In this document: one piece after another, positions 40,999-51,605 of the stretch
Numbering within the stretch: position 1 is the first letter of the stretch
How the letters are laid out: each line of letters starts with the position of its first letter
DNA from: Candidatus Melainabacteria bacterium
Lineage (GTDB): Bacteria; Cyanobacteriota; Vampirovibrionia; Gastranaerophilales; Gastranaerophilaceae
DNA: 64,000 nt
Direction of reading: 5' to 3'
Assembly (NCBI GenBank): GCA_022009935.1
Contig: CP091731.1
Location: 620,001-684,000 of the forward strand
The notes under the pieces: model-generated
What the model was told of the DNA's origin: nothing
Databases searched by the model: none
Seen by the model: the letters and a program-made list of their open reading frames with translations, nothing else
Position numbers and translations under genes: made by a program

Positions 40999-42711
40999 TT
41001 ACACTTTTAAATCCACTAATCTTTCACTTGAATTTTGTATATCACTATTCAAATTTTCATTTGTTTTTTGATTTAATGATTTCATTTCGTTTGAATTATT
41101 TGCATAATTTGAATTTTGATTTTCTTTATTACTGTTAAAATTGTTCCTTGCTTCACCATTAAAACTGAAACCATTATTTAGGTTTTCATTATTTTGATGT
41201 TGATAATTCAATCCGTTGTTTGAAGCTTGGTTTGTATTTTCAACTTTTATATTTATGTTGCTTACATTTACCCCTTGAGAATTTAAGGAATTTTTCAGTT
41301 CATTAATACTTTTCTCAAGCAGTTGCTTAACATCTTCATTTGTAGCTGTCAAATTTGCACTTATTGTTCCGTTTTTATCACTCACTATTTCAAGTTGCAA
41401 ACGTCCCAAATTTTCAGGTCGCAAAACTATATTCACTTTGCTTTGTGAGTCGTTCAAATTTTCAAGCTTATTTGTTATTTGATTTAAAATATTTTCCTTA
41501 CTTATATTTTCCGAACTAACATTTTGATTTAATTTGTTTGCAATGTTCATTTGAGAAACATTATCTATTTTTATACTTTGATTAAAGCTTATATTGTTTG
41601 TATTTTCAAAATTATATTTTGCACTTGTTTCACCAAAAAACTGACTAAAATTTTGATTGTCTTCACTTGCAGAATTGTCTTCATTTGAAGAGTCTAAATC
41701 TGTTTCAAGTTGTGTTGATTCAACATTCAACTCTTTTAAATCGACATCATTCTCTGATAAGATATCCGACATTTTTTCATCTTCAAAACTTGAAGCATAA
41801 TTTTTATTGACTTCATTTTCCACATTTTCAACAACATCACCAAAAGAGGAAACATTCTTTTCTTCTTGATTATTTATTTGTTTAATTTCATTTAAATAAT
41901 TTTCATTGTTTTGATTTGTATCAAGTTGATATTCTTGAAAAATTTCTGATGTTTTTTCGTTTTTTGCCATCAGAGTCAAATCTTCATTTTTAATTGTTTG
42001 TTTTTCATTCAAATTGGTGAAATCATTTTTCTTTTTTTGTTCTACATTATTAACTTCAGTTATATTTGTTTTCTCAGCATTTAAAAACACTGTTGTTGAA
42101 TTTTCATCTGACAAATTTTCGCCATTATCAATTGCAGTTTGAACATTTTGTTTATCATTTAAAAGAGCAATCTCGTCAGTCATTTGATTTTCACTTGCTG
42201 TATTTTGGTTAGCGTTTAAAGAAATTGCTTGAAAATTGTTGCCACTTTCGTTTAAATCCACAACATCATTGACATTATTATCATTTAAGAAAAGATTATT
42301 AATGCAAACATCTTGCCTCAACTCCAGATTATCGTCATCAACTTCCTCGTTTTGAACATTTTGTTCTTCTGAAATATTTTTTTCGCTTATTTTAAAATTG
42401 TCTTCTTTTAAATCAGTTTTTTCTTTTTGTGCATCATTGTTTGCATTATTTTTATTGAAGTTTTGCTGAGAATTTATTTTTCTTGTATTTTTTATTACAT
42501 TTTTATCATCGCTAAAATCTTTGTTTTTGGAAGCAACATTGCTTTTCTTAGCATTTTCAAAAACATTTGAAAAATTTGACTCGATATTGGTTGTATAACT
42601 ATCTTTTTTAGATTTAAAAGTATTATCAAAAACGTTATTCAAATTATTGTCATTTGAAATTTGAGGTTTTAATAAATTATTTAAATTTAAAATATTATTA
42701 GCCGTCATCAA
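40999..42711 (-). CDS. fliK: Flagellar hook-length control protein FliK
   Basis: 570 residues, unbroken. It is the molecular ruler that sets hook length and switches export specificity. Residues 1-400 are low-complexity and very rich in Asn, Glu, Asp and Lys (NNVFDNTFKSKKDS), consistent with an unfolded ruler. The C-terminal Flg_hook domain reads VNIVLRPENLGRLQLEIVS, ANLTATNEDVKQLLEKSI and LKNSLNSQGVNVSNINIKV. The tail is Asn-rich again. An AGAGG site lies just upstream, within the end of fliJ. It has kept its frame although it is one of the longest reading frames here. Confidence 0.9.
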   Translation of the reverse strand: MMTANNILNLNNLLKPQISNDNNLNNVFDNTFKSKKDSYTTNIESNFSNVFENAKKSNVASKNKDFSDDKNVIKNTRKINSQQNFNKNNANNDAQKEKTDLKEDNFKISEKNISEEQNVQNEEVDDDNLELRQDVCINNLFLNDNNVNDVVDLNESGNNFQAISLNANQNTASENQMTDEIALLNDKQNVQTAIDNGENLSDENSTTVFLNAEKTNITEVNNVEQKKKNDFTNLNEKQTIKNEDLTLMAKNEKTSEIFQEYQLDTNQNNENYLNEIKQINNQEEKNVSSFGDVVENVENEVNKNYASSFEDEKMSDILSENDVDLKELNVESTQLETDLDSSNEDNSASEDNQNFSQFFGETSAKYNFENTNNISFNQSIKIDNVSQMNIANKLNQNVSSENISKENILNQITNKLENLNDSQSKVNIVLRPENLGRLQLEIVSDKNGTISANLTATNEDVKQLLEKSINELKNSLNSQGVNVSNINIKVENTNQASNNGLNYQHQNNENLNNGFSFNGEARNNFNSNKENQNSNYANNSNEMKSLNQKTNENLNSDIQNSSERLVDLKV

Positions 42712-42735
42712 TACAATCCTCTGTTAAACTTCCAT

Positions 42736-43181
42736 TTACGAAAAACTATATCTTGATATTGTAATATCATCAAGTTCATTGCTTTGAGTTTTTTCAAATT
42801 CTTGATAGTAAGATTTTTTTGTTTTTCTTTCAACTTTTCTAAAATTTCTTTATCTCGATATGCAGCATTAACTTCATCTTGCTTCAGTTCAAGCACATTT
42901 TTCATATCACAAATAAGTTGATGTTGTGATTTTATTTTATCATCCAATTTAGGTAAATAATTTTTCAAGTTTATAACCTGCTCAACATCAATATTTGAAG
43001 AATTAGAAATAACATTTAAAACCGTTTCATTTAAAGATTTCTGCTTCATTTCCAATTCATTTAAAACCTCTTTCTCAGTATTAATTTGAGAAAGAATTTT
43101 AGAAAGCTCAATCAACTTTTCATCCAATATTTTAGACTTTAATTCAAGCACTGTTTGTAAACGAAACTTAAATTTTTTCAC
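42736..43181 (-). CDS. fliJ: Flagellar FliJ-like coiled-coil export chaperone
   Basis: About 148 residues, starting MKKFKFRLQTVLELKSKIL after an AGGTGG site. It is a long antiparallel coiled coil without other domains, as in FliJ, which links the export ATPase FliI to the FlhA gate and escorts chaperones. The frame probably breaks near 42815; correction gives QEFEKTQSNELDDITISRYS with a stop at 42736, a FliJ-like end. Without correction the frame runs to 42708 and overlaps fliK by 4 bp. The position directly before fliK supports the call. Confidence 0.8.
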
Positions 43182-43285
43182 TTATGCGTTTTCCACCTTT
43201 AAATAAGAATGTCTTAAGTATCTTAAGTTTACCGCATATAAACGGTTAATTATATCATCCGGATTAAGTATTTTTTAAAGTATCA

Positions 43286-44029
43286 TTAAAGGATTTTTTT
43301 AATATAATTTTCTATTTCTTTAATTTGTTTTTGATTAATATATTTAAAAGCTCCGCGTTTTAGCCCGTCAAGAACAACATTAGCGTGTTTAATACGTTTC
43401 AAAGTGACAACTTCGTGACCGACTTTTTGGCACATTTTGCGGATTTGACGATTTAGCCCTTGATAAAGAGTGATTTGCAAAACGGTTGTATCAGAAAGGA
43501 CATCAACACAATCGACTTGAGCGTATGCTATTTTTCCTTTTTCGATTTCAATGCCTTTTTCAAGCTCAAGAACTTTTTGACGAGTCATTTTGCCTTCGAC
43601 AACAACCTTATAAACTTTTGGGATTTTGATTTTAGGGTGTGTCAAAGAATTTATAAAATCACCATCATTTGTCATAATAAGCAAACCTGACGTATCCTTG
43701 TCCAAACGTCCGACAGGTTTTAGTTTTTTGACTTCCTCAGGCAGTATATCATAAATGGTTTTTCTGCCTTTTTCATCGTTTAGACTTGTAATATATCCTG
43801 CCGGTTTATAAAATCGGATATAAACAAAATTGTCAGGTTTTATCAAATTTCCATCAACAACAACCTTGTCTTTTGAAGTGACAATTTCTCCAAGGTTTTC
43901 AACTTTTTTGCCGTTTACAAAAACAACACCTGACAAAATAAGTTCATCAGCCTTGCGTCGAGAACACACACCGCATTGTGCAATATATTTATTAAGTTTT
44001 AAAGTTTTTATTTTATTTTGTCTTGCCAT
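43286..44029 (-). CDS. rluB: Ribosomal large-subunit pseudouridine synthase, RluB/RsuA family
   Basis: 247 residues from the ATG at 44029 (MARQNKIKTLKLNKYIAQC). An N-terminal S4 RNA-binding domain (CSRRKADELILSGVVFVNG) is followed by the synthase domain with RFYKPAGYITS, the catalytic aspartate in VGRLDKDTSGLLIMTNDGD, THPKIKIPKVYKV and GLNRQIRKMCQKVGHEV. It isomerises a uridine in 23S rRNA (or 16S; RsuA and RluB cannot be told apart safely). The start lies 2 bp after the upstream stop, so it is translationally coupled to the methionine gamma-lyase-like gene. Confidence 0.9.
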   Translation of the reverse strand: MARQNKIKTLKLNKYIAQCGVCSRRKADELILSGVVFVNGKKVENLGEIVTSKDKVVVDGNLIKPDNFVYIRFYKPAGYITSLNDEKGRKTIYDILPEEVKKLKPVGRLDKDTSGLLIMTNDGDFINSLTHPKIKIPKVYKVVVEGKMTRQKVLELEKGIEIEKGKIAYAQVDCVDVLSDTTVLQITLYQGLNRQIRKMCQKVGHEVVTLKRIKHANVVLDGLKRGAFKYINQKQIKEIENYIKKIL

Positions 44030-44031
44030 TT

Positions 44032-45271
44032 TCACACACAACTTTTCACATTCAATCGTTTTAAAATTCCGCCCAAAGCAATTTTTACATGAGAATAACT
44101 TAACCCACCTTGCATATAAGCAACGTAAGGAGGTCTTAAAGGGCCATCGGCAGACAATTCTATAGTTGAGCCTTCAATAAACGACCCACCTGCCATAATC
44201 AGTTTGTTGTCATACCCGGGAACATCATCAGGCATTGGAGTAACGTAAGAATCGATTGGCGAAAGGTGTTGTATTGTTTCGCAAAAATGTCTTAACGGCT
44301 CTTCTTGTCCAAACTTCACTTTTTTGAATAATATCTGTTCTTGTTTCATTGTATTTTGGATATGATTCAAAACCTATTTTTTCAAATACACAAGAGGAAA
44401 GAATTGCTCCCTTTTAAAGCATTTGCAACAACCATAGGTGCCATAAATATTCCCTGATAAATCAGTCGACTTTGATTGAGCATAGAACCGCCATATTCTC
44501 CAATTCCCGGGGCTGTCAATCGTTCTGAGGCATTTGTAACGTATTCTTCTTTACCTGCAACATATCCGCCTGTTTCAACTATGCCGCCTCCGGGGTTTTT
44601 GATTAAAGACCCGGCTATTATATCCGCACCGACTTCATTTGGTTCCATTTTTTCAACAAACTCGCCATAACAATTGTCCACAAAACAAATGCACTTGGGA
44701 TTTTTTGTTTTACAATTGATATTATTTTTTTATTGTTTCGATATTAAGTGAATTTCTTAAAGAATAGCCACAAGAACGTTGGATTAAAACCATTGTTGTT
44801 TTTTCATCAATTGAACTTATAAGTTTGTCAAAATCAACTGTTTGTTCGTTTAAAAGTGGAATTTCACTGTATTTCACACCATTTGCAATCAAGGAATTTT
44901 TTGAACTTCCACGTTTTCCAATGACTTCTTCCATTGTGTCATAAGGGCTTCCTGCAACCGAAACAAGCGTGTCACCATAATTTAAATTTCCAAGCAAACA
45001 GCAAGATAAAACTATGGGTTCCTGATACAAAATGGTTTCGCACTATTGCCTTTTCAGTTTTGAATATTGAAGCAAAAACTCTATCGAGCTTTTCTCGACC
45101 CATATCGTCATGTCCGTAACCTGAAACATACGAAAAATCAGTCGCACTGACTTTATTTTCTATAAACGCATTTAAAACCTTATTTTGATTGTATACTTCA
45201 ATTTCATCAATATGTTTTATATATGGCTCAACAATTTTTTCTGCTTGTTTTAAAACTTCGTGATTATACAT
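44032..45271 (-). CDS. Methionine gamma-lyase-like PLP protein (aluminium resistance family)
   Basis: About 413 residues with breaks near 45010, 44735, 44400 and 44345. It is a fold-type I PLP protein of the family historically named aluminium resistance protein, common in cyanobacteria and Firmicutes. Motifs: SYVSGYGHDDMGREKLD, VRNHFVSGTHS, GSPYDTMEEVIG, CFVDNCYGEFVE, the PLP-lysine segment GSLIKNPGGGI, TGGYVAGKEEYV and GGSFIEGSTIELSADGPLRPPY. Its substrate is uncertain; some relatives act on sulphur amino acids. The start overlaps the end of the GT9 gene by 8 bp. Confidence 0.88.
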
Positions 45272-46278
45272 TTTGTTTTTTTAATACCTCATTTATTTTA
45301 TTAAAAACTTTATTAACACAAATGGCTTTCATGCAAGGTGTGTATTTTTCTTTTTTCCAAGAAGATGTTTACATTTTTTTCAAAACACCCAATACAATTG
45401 CTGTCAGGATAAATGTTATAACAATTTTCGCCATAAGCATCACACATCTTTGCAGTTGAGCCCATAAGCGCAATTGTTTTAGTATTTTTTTGAGAAGAAG
45501 CTATATGTAAAGGTCCGCTGTCACCTGAAACGACGATATCCGACAACGAAAAATAAAGCAAGTGTTTCATTCAATTTAAGTTCGCCGGACAAAATCATGA
45601 CATTTTTTATTGCTTTATATTTTTGATGTTCAGCTTGTTCATTTTTTGAACCTGAAATAACAATCGTTGCATTTAATTTATCATTAAGCAGGTTTCCAAG
45701 TTCAATCCAACTTTCAAAAGGCCAAATGCGACCCTGCCGAATGTTGTCATTTTGCCCCCTGGGTTGAAAACAACAATCGGGTGTTTTTTGCCTTCAAGCA
45801 TTTTTAAGATATTGTCTTTTTCAACTTGACCTGCTTCAATTGACAAATTTTTTGGATATTCTAGTGTTTTATCAAAGTTTAAAGCCGAATTAAAAAAGGC
45901 ATCCAATGCAATTGTGCGCTGTTTACTTCTTTTGATAACTTTTTTAGGGTTTGCAACAAACGATATAAAATTTGTTCTAAAAGCATTTGTCAAATTAAAA
46001 ATGACATCATAATTTTCTTTTCTTAAAGCTAAACCAAGTTTGAACAAATAAAACAAATTGTTTTTTTTACTGTTATCAAATTCAAATATTTTTTCAAAAT
46101 TCAAATCGTTTTTCAACATTTCTTTAATAAAAGGTAGGGTCAAAAAATGGATTTTATATAGAGGATATTTCTTTTTAATGGCGGTAGAAATAATGGTGCT
46201 ATGGACGACATCGCCAATAGCACCGAAACGAATTATTAAAATTTTCTTTTCTTCACCTAATGTATCAAAATTTTCCAT
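45264..46278 (-). CDS. Glycosyltransferase family 9 (heptosyltransferase-like)
   Basis: About 338 residues with breaks near 45725, 45570 and 45360. The N-terminal domain opens KILIIRFGAIGDVVHST, the standard GT9 start; LRKENYDVIFNLTNAFRT follows. The C-terminal nucleotide-sugar domain has IVVFNPGG, SLSDIVVSGDSGPLHIAS and KTIALMGSTAKMCDAYG. Such enzymes add heptose or related sugars to the lipopolysaccharide core at the inner membrane. The cysteine cluster near the end (DSNCIGCFEKN) is also seen in some GT9 members. It lies between the accC fragment (6 bp) and the PLP gene (8 bp overlap). Confidence 0.85.
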
Positions 46279-46284
46279 TTTAGT

Positions 46285-46812
46285 TTAAACACCACTTGGA
46301 ACCTTATTTAAACTGTCTTCCTGATTATTCATATATTGTTCAATAAAGCCGGTGTTAAAATTGCCTGAAATAAATACATCATGGTTTAAAACTTTTTGTG
46401 ATAGGGAATAGTTGTTTTAACCCCCAGTTATGACAAACTCATCCAAAGCACGAAGCATTCTTTTTCTTGCATCTTCACGATTTTTGCCCCAACAAATAAG
46501 TTTGCCAATCATTGAATCGTAATATGGAGGAATAGAATAACCTGTATATGAGTGTGAATCGACTCTCACGCCAAAGCCGCCCGGTGCGATATAACCTTCA
46601 ATTTTCCCGGGGCAAGGCATAAAGTTTTTGTCGGGGTTTTCAGCATTAATCCGACACTCAATTGCACAACCTTTTATGTTTATATCTTCTTGCGAGAACG
46701 ACAATTTTTCTCCTGAAGCCACAAGCAACTGTTCTTTTACCAAGTCAACACCTGTAACCATTTCAGTGACACAATGTTCAACTTGAATAGTGCAATTTGT
46801 TAACTTTTATAA
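46285..46812 (-). pseudogene. accC: Biotin carboxylase fragment lacking the N-terminal two thirds
   Basis: Only about 175 codons of a roughly 450-residue enzyme are present. They run from IQVEHCVTEMVTGVDLVKEQ through CAIECRINAENPDKNF, PCPGKIEGYIAPGG, VRVDSHSYTGYSIPPYYDS and RMLRALDEFVITGG, then after a break near 46420 to KTTIPYHKKVLNHDVFISGNF and LNKVPSGV. The biotin carboxylase N-domain and ATP-grasp core are missing; the preceding 40 bp after the accB stop contain no start codon in frame. An in-frame stop lies just upstream. Either a genomic deletion or an assembly collapse of about 0.85 kb. The intact enzyme would carboxylate biotin on AccB for malonyl-CoA synthesis. Confidence 0.8.
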
Positions 46813-47286
46813 TTATTCTACATACATTAAAACTTGTCCGTATTCAACGGGTTTGCCGTTTTCAACGCAAATTTTAACAATTTTTCCTGCGACGTCAGAT
46901 TCGATTTTGTTCATCAATTTCATCGCTTCAACGATACAAACTACTTGTCCTTTTGTAATCGTATCTCCGACGCTGACGAACGGCGGATCTTCCGACGAAG
47001 GTGCAGCATAAAATGTTCCAACCATAGGAGAAACAATAGGAGTTCCTTTTGGTGTTTCGGGAGCCGCAGGTTCTTCAACAACAACAGGTGCTTGTGGCTG
47101 TTGCGGTTGTTGAGGCAACGGCTGAACACATTGTGATAACGGCATTACCTCTGTCACAACGTGGGAAGATTCTTTATCTCTTTTGATTACGATTGATTCT
47201 TCTCCGCTTCCGAGCGAAATTTCTGTCAAATCGTTATCTGATAAAATCTTCGCAAGTTTCTTAATGTAATCTGTTTCAAAATTCAT
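46813..47286 (-). CDS. accB: Biotin carboxyl carrier protein of acetyl-CoA carboxylase
   Basis: 157 residues, intact. The N-terminal half (DYIKKLAKILSDNDLTEISL) leads to a Pro/Gln/Val-rich linker. The biotinyl domain then has VSPMVGTFYAAPSSEDPPFV, the biotin-attachment lysine in EAMKLMNKIESD, and GKPVEYGQVLMYVE. It carries carboxybiotin between AccC and the carboxyltransferase. It starts 10 bp after efp, the usual efp-accB-accC order in cyanobacteria and many other phyla. Confidence 0.95.
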   Translation of the reverse strand: MNFETDYIKKLAKILSDNDLTEISLGSGEESIVIKRDKESSHVVTEVMPLSQCVQPLPQQPQQPQAPVVVEEPAAPETPKGTPIVSPMVGTFYAAPSSEDPPFVSVGDTITKGQVVCIVEAMKLMNKIESDVAGKIVKICVENGKPVEYGQVLMYVE

Positions 47287-47296
47287 ATTAATTTAC

Positions 47297-47853
47297 CTAT
47301 ACTCTGCCTAGATATTCGTTTGTCCTTGTATCAACTCTAATTACGTCACCGTTCATTACTAAGAAAGGTACTTGAACAACTGCACCTGTTTCGAGAGTTG
47401 CTGGTTTTGTTCCGCCTTGTGAAGTGTTTCCTCTTTCTGACGGAGGTGTGTCTGTAACTGTCAATTCAACGTGGTTCGGGATATCTACGCCGATGATTTT
47501 GCCATCGTGTAACAATACCATTACGTTCATGTTTTCTTTAAGGTATTTTACTCCGTCTCCAATGTATGTTGCAGGGATATTCATTTGCTCGTAAGATTCC
47601 ATATCCATCATTACGAAATCATTACCTTCTTTGTAAAGGTATTGCATTTCTTTCTTGTCGAGTTGTGCTTTTGCAACTTTTTCACCTGCTCTGAAAGTTC
47701 TTTCAACTACTTGACCTGTTTCAATCTTTTTCAATTTAGTTTTTACAAATGCTGCGCCTTTTCCAGGTTTTACATTAAAAACTCGATAACTGACCAAAGT
47801 CCGTTATCCAATTCAAGTGTTAAACCTGTTTTTAAATCGTTTACAGAAATCAT
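47297..47853 (-). CDS. efp: Elongation factor P
   Basis: About 185 residues. It relieves ribosome stalling at polyproline. It starts MISVNDLKTGLTLELDNGLW, with one break near 47790. VKPGKGAAFVKTKLK carries the conserved lysine at the tip of domain I. Then LKKIETGQVVERTFRAGEK, NVMVLLHDGKIIGVDIPNHV, GGTKPATLETGAVVQVPF. Its presence is notable because the window encodes a protein with more than ten polyproline blocks. It lies 11 bp after the amidase and 10 bp before accB. Confidence 0.95.
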
Positions 47854-47864
47854 TCATTTATTCC

Positions 47865-49680
47865 TTAATTTTCTTGTTCGGGTAAATAATAACATAACCC
47901 TATTTCAACAAGAACCGCAGGAGCTTCGGTGTGATTTATAACATAAAATTTAGACTTCACGACCCCGCGAGCAGGTGAATCAACAGTTGAAAGATGTTTT
48001 TGAACAATGTTTGCATATTTCAAACTGTTATCTTTCCAATAATGTGTTTCAACTCCACGGACTGTTTCATTTACACTTGCATTGACATGGACACTCATAA
48101 ACAAAACAGGTCGTTTTGCATTTGAAATTTCAACACGCTCCTGAAGAGAAACAGTGCTGTCTTCTTTTCTTGTCAAAACAACTTTAAACCCTTTTTTAGT
48201 AAGCATTCTTGCCAAACGATTGGTTACATCTAAATTTATATCCTTTTCATAAATCCCGTTTCTTGTTGCACCAACGTCGCTTCCACCATTATGTCCTGCA
48301 TCAAGCACTATAAGCCTTTTGTCTGCATTCTTAGGAATTTTAATTGTTTCCTCAATGTTGTCTTCCTTTGGTATAACTATCGGTTGCGGCTTTAACATCT
48401 TATTTTTTATCAATATTGTTGCTTTTTTGCCATTTGTTGTTTCGAGAAATTCCGTTTTGGCATTTGGTTTTATACTTAATATTACTTTTATAATTGAATG
48501 TCCGTAAGAAATAACTTTTGCTTCCCCAAAAGAATTTGTCAATGTAGTCTTTATCTTTGTTATGTCTGAAAAATTACCGTTATAAATCACAAACTCAACT
48601 TTATCTGAATTGCGTTTGAAAGAAAAAACACATGGGTTATTAAATTCAAAAGTCAGATTTTTATCGTCAACATTATAATTTGAAACGGTAAAAGAACTTA
48701 ATTTTGAAATATTGTCAGAAAGTTTTACATTTGAAATTCTGTTTTTATTCACAATGAGCAAACTTTGCAAGTCAAAAGAGAAAAACACTTTCATAATCAT
48801 AAACATTGTTTGTAAAAATTACCACACGTACCTTTGTCGGTTCAAACTGTGAAATAACAACTTTTTCATCCGCTGAAATATTATAAGTTTTGTTTTTGAT
48901 GCTGCTTGAAACAACTGCATTTGATAAATCAAAAGCAATTCTTGAGGGATTTGAAAGAATTATAGGCTTTTCTACTGTTATATTTCCAATCCCATTAAGC
49001 AAAACATTGCCGTTTCTGACAGACAATTTTTGAATATATGATTTGCTTCGAAGCCTTTTTGTTTCATCGGGAATAAATATTGTTTTTAAGGACATCGTCT
49101 GTTGGTTTATCGCCTGAAGTCGGATTGTTCAATGTTGAAGAAACTTCTTTTTGTCCACCATTATTTATATTTTCGTTAGACACTTGTTTTAAAAAAGTTA
49201 GCTTTTCAATGAAATCTGAAGAAAGGCTTTTTTCTTCTCGAAATGAACGATGAAGACAAGAGTTTGGAACACTTATCTCATCAAGTTTTAAACAAGTCCA
49301 TTTTTCAATTTCAATAGCTCAGCTTTTGACAAATCAATGTTTTCTTTATGATAAAATGTCAATCTTACAACATTTGGATTTGTCGAATTTTGCGCCAAAA
49401 TAACTTTTTCAACAGGTGAGTTCTTAAAATGATATACAATACTACCAACCGTCAAAATAGAATTGCTTATATCAAAAATGTTCGTTTCGGATTGTTGAGG
49501 CTTTTGCTTTCAACACTTATTTTCTCAACCTCATCAAGAGTGTTATAACTTGGCAAAAAAATCATTTTGCTTGAATTGTCGAAAATAAAGTCTGTTATTT
49601 TTATTTCATTGGCTGCAATACAAATTTGTTTAAACGAAATAAATAAAAATATAAAATTAACGTTAATATTTTTTTATCAT
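47865..49680 (-). CDS. N-acetylmuramoyl-L-alanine amidase with AMIN-type N-terminal region
   Basis: About 605 residues with breaks near 49660, 49490, 49305, 49080 and 48780. Signal peptide (MIKKY, then a hydrophobic stretch ending ICIAANE). Repeated beta-rich AMIN-like modules (SSKMIFLPSYNTLDEVE, NVVRLTFYHKENIDLSKAE, SRIAFDLSNAVVSS) target peptidoglycan or septa. The zinc amidase_3 domain has LIVLDAGHNGGSDVGA (zinc histidine), GIYEKDINLDVTNRLAR (glutamate), LFMSVHVNA (histidine) and PAVLVEIG (catalytic glutamate). It cleaves the amide between MurNAc and the peptide at cell separation. The protein stops about 11 residues after the catalytic glutamate, so the last helix is missing. Confidence 0.85.
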
Positions 49681-49805
49681 AAAAATATTATACCGAAATC
49701 CAAAAATTATGTACAATTTTTTTTAACATAACAAAAATTAATTTTTTATCTTTAATCGTTACGTATATTTAATTGTCTGAAAAAATACAGTACTATATTT
49801 TGCAA

Positions 49806-51008
49806 TCACACTTGAAGAAATTTTTTACTTTGTATATTTGTAAAAAGAAACCCCGGTCTTAACGTATATTTTCCATGTTTTACATTTAAAGCATCAATGC
49901 AATTTTCAAGCCGCTTTATTTTATCATCATCCTGCTTTAAAGTAAAAAGAGAAAGTTGACGAGAGGTATTTAGCTTTAATCCCGATAATACCACCCCACA
50001 GCTACGATACAAAATGTCGGGGGGTATATATTTCATCTAAAAGCTTCATTGCAATATTTGAAATATGAAACTCCCAATCTGTTTCAGTATTAAGGTAATA
50101 TTTTCTTTTAAACAAAGAGTAGTCCTTCCCCTTTAATACAACTGTTACAATTTGCCCCAACATATTAAGTTCTCTAAGTTTGCGACAAGCGCGATGGATG
50201 TGAAAATTTAAACAATTTTTTATATAATTTTTATCACTTGTAAATTCGGCAAAAGAGCATGTTTTTTGTATAGATTTTGGGGTTTTGAAAACATTTTTAA
50301 CTTCATAGATAACATTCCCCTTTAACTCTTCTTTCATTTCAAGGCTGCGTTTGTTAAAATATTTTCTTAAAAAAGAATCAGTCAAGTTTACAAATTCGCA
50401 GACTTTATAGACCCCAAACTTATTCAAAAGTGAGCAGGTATTTTTACCAATTCCCCATATTTCTCCAATATCAACATTTTCAAGTTCTTTGGTTATATTT
50501 TTTAGGTTTAATACAATAAATCCCACTATTTTTTAGTTTAGCTTTTTCACAAGCAAATTTAGCCAATGTTTTTTTGTTGCACTTATCCCAACTGAAACAG
50601 GAATTTTAAGTTCATTGTAGATATCTTCTCGTATCATTTTGGCTATTTTCTCATAACTTTTATGATAAAGCCCTCTTAAACCACTTAAATCAACAAAAGC
50701 TTCATCGATTGAATACTTTTCAACAATCTTTGTATAACTTTCAATTTTCTGCATAACCCGTTTTGACATTTCTTCATAAAAATCAATATCAGATGAAATA
50801 TAAATAACATCAGGCTGTTCTTTTTGTGCAATAAAAGAGGCTCCCCCATTTTAATTCCAAGTTTTTTGGCTTCCTTAGAACGAGCAATTACGCAACCGTC
50901 ATTATTACTTAAGACACATACAGCTTTATTTTTAAGTTTGGGATGCCTGGCTTGTTCACAAGATACAAAAAAAGCATCACAATCAATAAGTGCAATAATT
51001 TTATTATG
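49806..51008 (-). CDS. umuC: Y-family DNA polymerase, UmuC type
   Basis: About 400 residues with breaks near 50990, 50820, 50535 and 50020. The catalytic N-terminal part reads IALIDCDAFFVSCEQA, VCVLSNNDGCVIARSKEAK, LGIKMGEP, YSIDEAFVDLSG and VSVGISATKTLAKFA. Then come the helix-hairpin-helix (VDIGEIWGIGKNT) and the little finger. The UmuC-specific pattern SNNDGCVIARS distinguishes it from DinB. It performs error-prone translesion synthesis. No umuD lies beside it. No start codon is visible in frame near 51008; GAGG at 51010-51013 marks the likely start. A degenerate second piece of the same gene lies at 51.6 kb. Confidence 0.88.
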
Positions 51009-51078
51009 TCCTCTTATTTAACATAATAAACATTTTATTGATTTTATATTTTTTTTCAAATAAACAAATGCTTACACG

Positions 51079-51104
51079 AAAAAAGCCAACTATATGGCTT
51101 TTTT
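51079..51104 (-). terminator. Terminator downstream of the PQ-loop gene
   Basis: AAAAAAGCCA at 51079-51088 pairs with TGGCTTTTTT at 51095-51104 around six bases; T-runs suit both directions. It separates the PQ-loop gene from umuC. Confidence 0.8.
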
Positions 51105-51146
51105 ACAAAAAATAGTTTATAAAATTTTGTTTCGCATATTCAAAAA

Positions 51147-51453
51147 TTAATCAATTTTAACTTCTTCGTTTATTTCTAATGGAGGATCTGTTTGTAAAGC
51201 AGGATTATTTCTGTATTTGTAATACAAAAACATATCTACGAGTAAAAATGCCGTATTTGCATAATATATCCAAATTACATAATCATTACTGTACAAAAGT
51301 TTATGCATAATTCCGCAAATGTAACCAAATAAAATTAAGTATGAAAAAGCAAGACTTTTTCCATCTTACACACTTAGATTTATACGTTTTATAAGCAGCA
51401 ATCGGCCAACTTATCCCAAAACACGCCATCATTCCGGCTTCAAATATACTCAT
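51147..51453 (-). CDS. Small membrane protein, PQ-loop/SemiSWEET-like
   Basis: About 102 residues with one break near 51370; a GAGGAA site precedes the ATG at 51453. It opens MSIFEAGMMACFGISWPIAA, then YKTYKSK, DGKSLAFSYLILFGYICGI, VIWIYYANTAFLLVDMF and an acidic tail (PPLEINEEVKID). The first helix with a kinked WP followed by a basic loop and GKS is the PQ-loop arrangement of SemiSWEET-type half transporters, which dimerise to move small solutes. The substrate cannot be inferred. Confidence 0.6.
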
Positions 51454-51605
51454 ATCAATTCCTCATAAAAATATATAAATTACATTTCTACTTATGACAA
51501 ATTTTTTTCGGTATAATTGTATAGCAATTCAATAAATATTTCAAGATGCATCAGCATTCAATATTTTAGTTCCACGTTTGTTGGAATAAAACTAGGTGTC
51601 ATTGT

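Noticed and set aside
42708..42735. fliJ ending at 42708 with a 4-bp ATGA overlap with fliK
   Set aside because: The residues in that frame (LTIKNLKKLKAMNLM) are less FliJ-like than the frame with a corrected A-run, which ends at 42736; kept as an alternative only.
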